This document shows positions 45,351-57,300 of a DNA stretch of 64,000 bases, one piece after another. Under the pieces are notes generated by a model, which searched no databases, had not been told where the DNA came from, and saw nothing but the letters and a program-made list of their open reading frames with translations. The position numbers and the translations under genes are program-made. This stretch comes from Mucilaginibacter kameinonensis (GTDB lineage Bacteria > Bacteroidota > Bacteroidia > Sphingobacteriales > Sphingobacteriaceae): positions 1,464,673-1,528,672 of the forward strand of contig NZ_RCWZ01000002.1 in NCBI RefSeq assembly GCF_003675385.1. Reading direction: 5' to 3'. How positions within the stretch are numbered: the stretch's first letter is position 1; every line of letters begins with the position of its first letter.

Positions 45351-48300
45351 ATGGAAATAGGTGAATTTTTATTAAACCTTGAAAAAATGAACTTTTCGTT
45401 ATCAGTAGATAATGAAAAGCTGAATTTAAATGCGAATAAAAACAAGGTTACCCAGGAGCAGATAAATGCTGTTAAAAACAACAGCGAGATCATTAATTTT
45501 ATCAAAACTCATAAAGATGAATTAATCAGGTACATTTCTAATCTTCCTAAACTATCAGCAGGCAACCAAAAAAATGTAGTTTCTATTTACAGGTTAAGCG
45601 GCTTGCAGGAAGGCATGTTGTTTCATAGCCTGTACAATGAGCAGTTTGGCAGCTACATTGAGCAGTTTACGTGCGATATTATTAATGCCGATCTTGACGT
45701 GCTAAAAGCGGCCTGGGCCGAAGTTATTGCAAGGCATACCATTTTGCGTACGGGCTTTTATTATGAGTCGTTCAGTATTCCTGTTCAATGTGTTTATCGG
45801 GATGTAACTCTTCCCATAGCAGAGTTTGATTACAGTGAGTTGGATGCAAGTTCACAAATTACGGCGTTTGATGAGTTTTTAATTACCGATCGTGAACGAG
45901 GCTTTGATTTTGACAAGCCGCCTTTAATGCGCATCTCTTTATTTAGGTTAAATGATAGCCGTTACCGGATGTTATGGAGTTTTCACCATATCCTGTTTGA
46001 TGGCTGGTCGTTACCAGTATTAATGAGCGAGTTTTTAGAAGCCTATGAGCTTTTGTTAAGAGGACAAGCTCTTGCCCAAACACCGGAAGACAAGTATGAA
46101 GATTTTATCCGTTTTCTGGAGCGAAGGGACAAATGGGCCGAGGAAAGCTATTGGAGAACTTATTTGCAAGGTGTAAGCGAAGGAACTTCTTTGCCATTTG
46201 TTAAAAAAACAAACGCCGCGCTTTTAAAAGCCAAATTTCTTTCGGTTAGCAAAATCTTTGATAAAGATAGCTCGGCGCTGATCAATGCTTTTGTAAAGAA
46301 GCATCGCATAACGTTGAACACCCTTATGCAGGGTGTATGGGCATTGCTGCTGAACAGGTATACCGGTAATCAGAATGTGTTGTTTGGTACAGTAGTTTCC
46401 GGCCGACCAGATGAATTGCCAGCTGTAGAACAGCGTGTGGGTTTATTTATCAATACCATACCGTTTAAGGCTACTTTTGATAACCAGGAAATAATTAACT
46501 GGTTGCAGGGTTTGCAGGCCGATCAGGCTGCTTCAAGAAATTTTCAGCATGCTACACTTCAAAATATCAAAGCGTGGACTGGTGTAAAAATCGATCTGTT
46601 TGACAGCATCCTGGTTTTTGAAAACTATCCCGTAAACAAATCTATAAACGCCAAACAATGGTCGTTAAAAGTTGAGAATGCCAATACTTACGAACAAACT
46701 AACTACCCTTTAACTATTTTAATTGCCGATGCCGATGGTTTGAACTTTACTTTTAACTATAATTCAGATCTTTTAGAAACAAGCTACGTACAGTCTATCG
46801 TTGATCAGTTTACTTACGTGATATCGCAGGTTACTGAAGGGGCTGTAAAAACACTAAACGAAATTTCAATACTTACTCCTGCTGAAGCATCGATTTTGGC
46901 AGGTTTTAATAATACAGCCGCATCGTATCCGGCAGATAAAAACCTGGTAAGCCTTTTTGAAGAGCAGGTGAAGAAAACACCTGATGCAGTAGCTGTAAAA
47001 TTTGAGGGCGACGCGCTTACTTATCAGGAATTAAACGAACGGGCCAATCAGTTAGCCCGTTATCTTCATTTACAGGGTGTTGTTAAAGAAACGCTGGTAC
47101 CTATTTGCCTCGAGCGAAGTTTGGAAATGCTAATAGGCATAATTGGCATATTGAAAGCAGGTGGTGCTTATATCCCGGTTGACCCCGAATATCCTGTTGA
47201 CAGGATAGCTTATATGCTTAATGACAGTGCGGCTAAAATCGTTTTAAGCAGCGGAGCCGGAACTTCAAAGCTTCAGGTTGGTCCATTGCAGATAATTGAG
47301 CTGGATAAGGATTGGGAACAGATTTCTAAACAGGATAACAGCAACCTTGATACGATAATAACTGTAGATCAACTGGCCTATGTAATTTATACTTCCGGAT
47401 CAACAGGCAAACCTAAAGGGGCCATGAACGAGCATGGCGGGGTAGTGAACAGGTTAGCCTGGACCCAAAGTTATTTCGGGCTGACCCACGAGGATACTGT
47501 TCTCCAAAAAAACACATTCAGCTTTGACGTATCTGTATGGGAACTTTTATGGCCTGTACTAACCGGCGCTAAACTCGTTTTTGCCAAACCCGGCGCGCAA
47601 GGCGATAGCCTTTATCTGAAATCGGTAATAGAAAGTCAAAACGTAACACTCCTTCATTTTGTGCCATCAATGTTGAGCGTGTTTTTGCTTGATATTGAAA
47701 AAGGGGATTGCCGCGAACTTAAGCATGTATTATGCAGTGGTGAAGCCTTGGCAACAGCGCAGGTTAAATTGTTCCGAAGCAAATTGCCTCATGTTGCCTT
47801 ACATAATTTATATGGCCCAACTGAAGCTGCTATCGACGTTACATATTGGAGCGATTTAGAGAAAGATCCGAATCTTGAGATTGTACCTATCGGTGCGCCC
47901 GTATCAAACACTCAAATCCACATCAGAAACGCATCGGGCGAATTAAGTCCAATCGGTGTACTTGGCGAGATCTGTATAGGAGGTGTACAGGTAGCAAGAG
48001 GTTATTTGAACCAGCCTGAACTGACAAAAGATAAGTTCATAGCAGATCCGTATAGCGAGGATAAAAATGCCAGGCTATACAGAACCGGCGATCAGGGCAG
48101 ATGGCTGCCAGATGGCAACATCGAATACCTGGGCAGGATAGATGACCAGGTAAAGATCCGTGGCTATAGGATCGAGTTGGGCGAGGTCGAACAGGTGCTG
48201 CTGCAAAGCGAAAATGTAAGGCAAGCCGTAGTGCTTGCAACAGCAGACAAACAAGGCACGAAGAGATTGACCGCTTATGTGGTAATGGAAGAAGCAGCCT

Positions 48301-51300
48301 ACGATAAGCAGGAACTACAAAATTACCTTGGCGAAAGGTTACCGGAATACATGGTGCCGAGGCTTTGGGTAAGACTGGATAGTTTGCCATTAACCCCCAA
48401 CGGTAAAACCGATAAGAAGGCATTGCCTGAAGCGGAAGCAACTCAGGAAGAAAGCTACACAGCTCCTGAAACGACTACAGAAAAGCAATTAGCAAAAATC
48501 TGGGAAGAGTTGTTGGGGGTAGAGGAAATAGGCACGAGAGATAATTTCTTTGAGCTGGGCGGCCATTCGCTGCTGGCTATGCGGGTAATCTCGCAGGTAA
48601 GAAGAGAACTAAATAAAGAACTAAAGATCCGTGATTTGTTCGTTTACCCAACCATTGCGGATTTAGCGAAACAACTGGAAGTTGAAAATACCACAGCGGA
48701 GGGCGCGATACAAAAAGCAGAGCCAAAACCGGAATACATTCCGTTGTCATATAGCCAGGAAAGGCTATGGTTTATAGACAGACTGGAAGGCAGCGTACAG
48801 TACCATATCCCTGCGGTACTGAAACTAACCGGCGAGGTAAATATCAATGCCTTAGAAAACGCGCTGAAAGAAGTGGTAGAACGCCATGAGGTACTGCGTA
48901 CCGTGATCAGGGAACATGAGGGGCAGGGTTACCAATATATTAAAGCTAACAACTGGACGCTAAAACAAAGTGTAATAAATGATAACAAAGCAGAACTTCA
49001 AGCATATATCAGCCAGGAAGTAAACAGACCGTTCGATCTGTCACAGGATGATATGCTGAGGGCGGAGCTGATAGAAACAGCAAAAGACGAATATGTATTG
49101 CTGTTGGTACTGCACCATATCGCCGCCGATGGCTGGTCAATGCCGGTACTGGTAACAGAATTCAGCCAGCTTTATAGCAGCTACAACAATAACGAGCCTA
49201 TACAATTAAAAGCACCGGAGATTCAGTATGCGGACTATGCGATCTGGCAAAGGGAATACCTTGATGCCGAAAAACTGCAAAGCAAACTGAGCTATTGGGA
49301 AGAAAAGTTAGCGGGAACAACTACGCTTGAACTACCGACAGACCATATGCGCCCTGCAGTACAAAGCAGCAGGGGATCGGTATATGAGTTTACGATAGCT
49401 AAAGAACAGGCAGAGCAACTAAAACAGTTGAGCCTTGAACAAGGAGCTACGCTGTACATGACCCTACTGGCGATATTTAAAGTGCTGCTTTACCGCTATA
49501 GTGGTCAGGATGATATTTGCGTTGGTACCCCGGTAGCCAACCGTGACAGGGAGGAAACCGCAGAGCTGATCGGCTTTTTCGTAAACACGCTTGCAATAAG
49601 AACAAACCTAAACGGCGAAGACACATTCAATACATTACTATCCCAAGTAAAGCAAACCACACTGGAAGCTTACGGCCACCAGGAAGTACCGTTTGAAAAA
49701 GTAGTAGAAGCGGTAGTAAAAGAAAGGGATCTGAGCAGGAGCCCATTGTTCCAGGTAATGTTTGTGCTGCAGAATACAGGCGTTATCCCAACCCTTGAAC
49801 TGGGCGATATTAAAATCACCGGCGAACGAGCAGGTGACTATTCAAGCAAATATGACCTGAGCTATAACGCTGAAGAAACTAAAGAAGGCATCCGGATCGT
49901 AGCGGAATACAATACCGATCTGTACGAGGCTGCGACTATTGAAAGAATGGCCAGTCATTACATTGAACTGATTGCATCAGTACTTAATGAACCAAATGCT
50001 ACTCCAATTGATAAGCTTCAGCTATTAAGCAAAACCGAAGAAGAGCAATTACAATCATTCAACGAAACAGGAGCGGCATATCCTAAAGGAGAAAATATTG
50101 TCAGCCTGTTTGAAAAACAAGTACAAGAAAGTCCCACTGCAACAGCATTGGTCTTTGAGGGAAAAGCAGTAAACTATCAGGAACTAAACGAAAGATCAAA
50201 CCGGATAGCGCATTATCTAAAAGCAGAAGGTGTACAAACCGGAAGCTTAGTAGCGATTTGTATCGAACGCGGCATCAATATGATGGCGGGTATATTGGGT
50301 ATCCTGAAAGCAGGGGCAGCTTATGTTCCTGTTGATATGGACTACCCGAAAGAGCGCATCAGCTATATTCTTGAAGATACCCAGGCAAGTATAATATTAA
50401 GCAGTAGTACATGGAAAGCTAATCTAACTGGTGTAAATGCTCAGGTTATCGAGCTTGACAGTAACGAAGAAATAAAAACCCAAGGCAGCGAAAACATAAA
50501 TGTAGCCATCGAGCCAAGTCAATTGGCGTACGTAATGTATACTTCAGGCTCAACAGGCAAACCCAAAGGGGTAATGGTGGAGCACCAAAGCATCGTCAAT
50601 TATTGCAATGGTTTTGTGAATTACTTTGGTATCACAGCAGCAGACAACGTGCTTCAGCAATCATCGGTATCGTTTGATACCATGTGTGAGGAAATTTATC
50701 CTGCACTGATCTCAGGGGCAAAAGTGGTAATCGTAAAAGAGGGTGGTAAAGATGTGGATGCTATCAAGCATCTGCTGGCTACAGAAGGAATAACGATCCT
50801 GAGCGCTACGCCAACAGTCATCGCTTACCTGAACAAAGAATCGGCAAACAATAACATCGATATTCAAAGCCTGCGCTATATCATTAGCGGTGGTGAATTA
50901 TTGCAGCCGGGTTTTATAGATCACCTGTATCCGGCAACAAAAGTAGTGAACAGCTATGGTCCAACTGAGGGCACCGTATGCGCGAGTTATTATACCCTTG
51001 AGGACATCAGCAATGCCGCGTTGATCGGTTCACCAGTATCAAATACGCAGATCTATATTATAAATCAAGGAAGCGAATTAAGCCCAATAGGTGTACCGGG
51101 TGAGATCTGCATAGGCGGTGTACAGGTAGCAAGAGGCTATCTGAACCAGCCTGAACTAACAAAAGATAAATTCATAGCAGACCCGTATAGCGAGGATAAA
51201 AATGCCAGGCTATACAGAACCGGTGATCAGGGCAGATGGCTACCAGATGGTAACATAGAATACCTGGGCAGGATAGATGACCAGGTAAAGATCAGAGGCT

Positions 51301-54300
51301 ATAGGATCGAGTTGGGTGAGATCGAACAGGCGCTGTTGCAAAATGAAAACGTAAGGCAAGCGGTAGTGCTGGCTAAAGCGGATAAGCAAGGCATCAAAAG
51401 GCTTACAGCCTATGTGGTAATGGACGAAACCGCCTACGATAAACAGGAGCTACAGAATTACCTTGGCGAAAGGTTACCGGAATACATGGTGCCAAGGCTT
51501 TGGGTAAGGCTGGACAGTTTACCATTAACACCCAACGGCAAAACCGATAAACGCGCGCTGCCTGAAGCAGAAGCAAACCAGGAAGAAAGCTATACCGCTC
51601 CTGAAACAACTCCTGAGAAACAATTAGCAAAAATCTGGGAGGAACTGCTCGGCGTAGAAAAGATAGGGACAAAGGATAATTTCTTTGAGTTGGGCGGGCA
51701 TTCGCTGCTGGCTATGCGGGTGATCTCGCAGGTAAGAAGGGAACTGAACAAGGAGTTAAAGATCCGTGACCTGTTTGTTTACCCGACTATCGCTGATTTG
51801 GCAAAACAACTGGAAGTTGAAGATACCACAACAGAAGGCACGATCCAAAAAGCAGAACCAAGACCAGAATACATCCCGCTGTCCTACAGCCAGGAAAGGT
51901 TATGGTTTATCGACAGGTTGGAAGGAAGCGTGCAATATCATATCCCCGGGGTTTTAAAGTTAGAGGGTGTTCTTGATGCCGGTTCTTTAGAACAGGCAAT
52001 AAGGGAAGTTGTGAACCGGCATGAGGTATTACGTACGGTGATCACGGAACATGACGGTCATGGGTTTCAGTTTGTAAAACCTGCTGGTCAATGGAAATTA
52101 TCCCGGACTTCATCTGAAAATGATGCGGCATTAAATTCGTATGTCAATACATTTATAGAAAAGCCATTTGATCTGTCGGCAGATAATATGCTTCGTGCGG
52201 AACTGATCAGCATTGACAACAATTCGCACGTATTGGTAATGGTCATCCATCATATCGCGTCAGATGCATGGTCATTACCAATAATAGTTGATGAAATAGC
52301 TGCTTTATATAGCGCCTATAGCAGCGGTAACCAATTGCATTTGACGGAACCTGCATTACAGTTTGCCGATTATGCCTTATGGTTACGCGATAATTTGCAT
52401 GAGGATAAATTAGAAGAGAAACTTCAATACTGGAAATCGAAACTTCAGGATGCAGTGCCCCTGCAATTACCTACCGATCATGTACGCCCGGCAAACAACA
52501 GCAGCAAAGGCTCTACCTTAACCTTCAATATCGACAAAAAACTAAGTGATAGCTTACAGTTGTTAAGCCAGGAGCACAGCGCGACACTTTACATGACGCT
52601 GTTATCAGCTTTTAATGTATTGATGTACCGTTATAGCGGTCAGGATGACATTTGTGTAGGTACATCAATAGCCGGTAGGCCTAATCCTGAACTGGAAAGA
52701 TTAATTGGTTTTTTTGTAAATACCCTTGTATTACGTAACCACATCAACAGCGACGAGTCTTTTTCAAAGCTGCTGGCCCAGGTAAAGCAAACTACTTTGG
52801 AAGCCTATGAGCACCAGGAAGTACCATTTGAAAAAGTGGTTGAAGCCGTTGTAAAGGAAAGAACGGCCGGCGTAAGTCCGCTATTTCAGGTGATGCTGGT
52901 GCTGGGCAATACGCCAACCGTGCCCGAATTAAAACTAAGCGGCCTTGGCCTTTCCGGGTTTGATTATGAGCAATCAGCAGTAAAGTTCGACCTTACATTT
53001 TTTGTAAACGAAACTCCCGATGGGCTTCAATGTGCGGTGCAATACCGGACTGATATTTTTAGCTCGGTGCGGATTGAAACCATGGTTCAGCACTTCTGTG
53101 CCTTACTGGCTTCGGCAGTAGCCGAACCCGAAATGCCGGTAGGTAAACTGGAAATGCTTGACCTGTCGCAAAAAGAAAATCTGTTAACACTGGGCAGGAG
53201 CGTTTGCCTGTATCCAGCGGATAAAACAATTGCCGATATTTTTGAAAACATAGTTTCAAAATCTCCAACTGTAAACGCGGTTACATATGAAGGTCAGTCG
53301 ATTAGTTTTGATGAATTAAATAAACGTTCAAACCGCTTAGCGCATCATTTGCAGCGCTATGGTGTTGGAGCTGATACATTAGTACCGCTTTATACCGATC
53401 GCGGTATCTCTATGATTATCGGTATAATGGGGGTCCTGAAAGCTGGCGCAGCCTATGTACCGATTGATACGGACTATCCGCTTGAAAGGGTTAACTATAT
53501 CCTGGAAGATACAAATGCAAAAATCGCTGTAAGCAGCCCTAAATTTGCTGATAACCTTGCTGATATTTCCGAATGGTTAAAAGTTGTTGAGCTTGACGAG
53601 CAAAACTGGGAGCTGGCTGCCGAGCCTGAAACCAATGTGATAAGAGTCATCTCACCGGATAATCTTGCCTATGTGATTTATACATCTGGTTCAACCGGCA
53701 AACCTAAAGGTGTTCAAATTACCCAGCAAAACATTGTCGATTATGTTTACGGGCTGGATGACCGTATCGGTATAGGCGCCTGCAAAACATTCGGTTTAAT
53801 GTCAACCATCGCAACCGATTTGGGTAATACCGTTTTATTTAGCTCATTATTGTTTGGTGGTACACTGCATGTTTTCTCTAAAGAAACATTGAGCCACATT
53901 GAGGCGCTTCATACTTATTTTGAAGATAACCGGATAGATTGTATCAAGATAGTGCCGTCGCATTGGAAAGCATTATCGGCAGATGAACCGTTGGTGCCTG
54001 CCCGTATGCTTGTTTTTGGCGGGGAATCATTATCGACTGAGATCGTTTCCAGGATCAGGCAATACAGCGATTGTCGCATCATTAATCACTATGGGCCAAC
54101 CGAAACCACAATTGGTAAACTATTATATGAGGTAAATGATGCAAACCATACCGTTATTCCAATCGGACGGCCGTTTGCAAATACGCAAACATATGTATTA
54201 AATAAAGATCTGCAATTGTGCCCAATAGGTGTTCCCGGCCAATTATTTATAGGCGGAACAGGATTGGCTAAAGGTTATCAGGGACAAGTAGCGTTGACGG

Positions 54301-57300
54301 CAGAAAAATTTATAGTTGATCCGTATAGCAATGCTAATGCGTTGATATATCAAACAGGTGATGCCGTACAATATAATGCCGAAGGAAATATCGAATATCT
54401 TGGCCGTGTAGACGATCAGGTAAAAATAAGGGGCTATCGTGTTGAGCCGGGCGAAATTAGCCGGATCCTGGAACAAAGCAGATTGGTAAGTCAGGCAGTA
54501 GTATTAGCTCGTCTTGATAAACAAGGAAATAATCAACTGGTAGGATATGTAGTTGCTTCTGGCGAATTTGATCGTGCGGTTATTATAGCGGCGTTAAAAG
54601 AGCAGCTGCCTGAATATATGATACCCGCTTACCTGGTTGAGCTCAAAGAAATTCCGTTAACTGCGGCAGGTAAAATAAACCGTAAGTTATTACCCGATCC
54701 GGAAGTTGAAGTATCCGCGGAGCGTGATAACAAACCAGCTACCGAAATAGAGATCAAATTGGCCGCTATCTGGCAGGACATCCTTGAGATGGAATCGATA
54801 GGTGTTCATGATGATTTTTTTGAACTTGGCGGTCATTCATTGCTGGCTGTACGCCTGATTTCGGCGGTGCGCAAAGCATTTATGGTCGAATTGCCGATAA
54901 GTGATGTGTTTGATTATCCTACTGTAAGCAAGTTAAGCACCCGTTTAAGCGTTGATAAGGTTGATGAAAATGTTACAACTATAGGTGTACAACAACGTCC
55001 GGAGCATATTCCGCTATCATTCAGTCAGGAGCGTTTGTGGTTTATTGACAGGCTGGAAGGCTCTGTTCAATACCATCTTCCGGCTGTATTGCGTTTAACC
55101 GGCAAATTAAACATACCGGCCTTAACGAGCGCGTTCCAGCATATAGTTGGTCGTCATGAAGTTTTGCGTACTGTAATAAGGGAGCACGAAGGTCGTGGTT
55201 ATCAATATATAAAACCCGCGGGCGGCTGGCTGTTAGAGCAAAGCTCCCTGGAAGAAATTGAAACCGTAGGCATTAATTTACAAGATTATGTTCAGCGCCA
55301 GATAAACAGGCCGTTTAATTTATCGCAGGATCATATGCTGCGTGCCGAGTTGATTCAAACCGGCACAGAAGCATATATTTTGTTACTTACCATGCACCAC
55401 ATAGCTTCTGATGGCTGGTCAACCTCAATTCTTGTACGAGAATTGGGTGTTTTATACAAAGCATTTGCATCAGGAACTGAGCTTGAAACTTCGGAGCTAC
55501 CTGCCTTGCCGATACAATATGCAGATTATGCGATCTGGCAACGGAATCACCTTCAAAGCGACTTGCTGGAACAAAAGCTCAGTTACTGGAAAGATAAACT
55601 GGAAGGAATATCTGCCATTCAATTACCTACAGATTACCGCAGGCCTTTGATCAGAAGTAATCAGGGTTTAACCGAGGCAGTATTAATAGATAAAGCATTG
55701 GTTGATGGCTTAAATGCCCTAAGTCGTAAACAGGGAACAACGCTGTATATGACATTGCTTTCGGCATTCGTAGTGCTACTTTACCGTTACAGCGGGCAGG
55801 AGGATATAAGTGTAGGTACGCCGGTATCCGGTCGCAGTCACCAGGAGATTGAAGGTTTAATAGGCTTCTTTATCAATACCCTGGTTTTACGAAATAATGT
55901 ACAGGCAGGCGAGGCCTTTACCAAACTACTTGAGCAGGTAAAGCACACAACGCTTGAGGCTTATAACCACCAGGAAGTGCCGTTTGAAAAAGTGGTTGAA
56001 GCCGTTGTGAAGGAAAGGGATATGAGCCACAGCCCGCTGTTTCAGGTAATGTTCACACTTCAGAACACGCCCGAGATTCCGGAGTTAACACTGGCCGACG
56101 TAACCTTAAGCGCCGAAACAGCCGAGGATACCACCTCTAAATTCGACATCAGCTTAAACCTGATTGAGACCGTCGATGGCCTTGTTGGTGGATTGACTTA
56201 TAACACCGACTTGTTTAAAGCCGAAACTATGGAGCGCATGATTGGTCATTTTACCGCCATCCTGCAATCCGTAGTTAAGAGTCCTGCCGAAATTATCGGA
56301 CGGATCAACATGCTGAGTTCGAACGAAGAACAACAGCAGTTAAAGAACTTTAACGCCACGGCCGCTGATTATCCTACAGATAAAAGCGTTCTGGAGATCT
56401 TTGAGCAGCAGGTTGCCCAAACACCAGAAGCGGTTGCCGTGACATTTGAAGATGAAACACTGACTTATCAGCAGTTGAGCGATAACGCAAACAGCCTGGC
56501 AAAATACCTGCAGGCTCATGGGGTTAAAACGGAAACCATCGTGCCTGTTTGCGTCGAGCGCAGTATTGAAATGATAGTTGGCATTTTGGGTGTGATGAAA
56601 GCCGGAGGCGTATACGTGCCTTTTGATCCGGAATACCCGCAAGATCGTATCGATTATATGCTGAAAGACACCGGCGCTAACTTGGTAGTAAGCAGCAGCG
56701 CTTGCAGTAACAAATTTGCTAAGGCAAATATCCCGGTAGTTGAACTTGACAGACATTGGACAGATGTGGCAAAGTATGATGCAGACAAACTAAATTCATC
56801 CATTACCGCCGAGCAACTCGCCTATATCATTTATACATCGGGTTCAACCGGCAGACCAAAAGGGGTAATGATTGAGCATCGCAGTGTGGTGAACTTGGTG
56901 TTGGCCCACAAACGCGACTTGAAGCTTAAGCACGGTACGCGGTTCCTGCAATTTGCATCATTTGGTTTTGATGCATCATGTAATGAAATATTCAGCACGT
57001 TGTTAACCGGCGGTTGTCTGGTGATGTGCACGAAAGAATCGCTTTTATCCGCCGACGAATTTAGTCTGCTTTTACTAAAGCAAAAAGTAGAGATCGCCAT
57101 ATTGCCGCCCGCTTTTCAGCAATTTATCGAAAATGTGCCCGGTACGCTTCGTGTTGTTATTTCTGCAGGCGAGGCCCTGAATGAGGCCGCCACGAAGCAT
57201 ATACAATTGCAAGGTGTAGAGGTGTTAAACGGTTATGGGCCAACCGAGTGTACCGTATGTGCCGCACAAACACATCAACCCATAAGGCCCGATGGAATTA

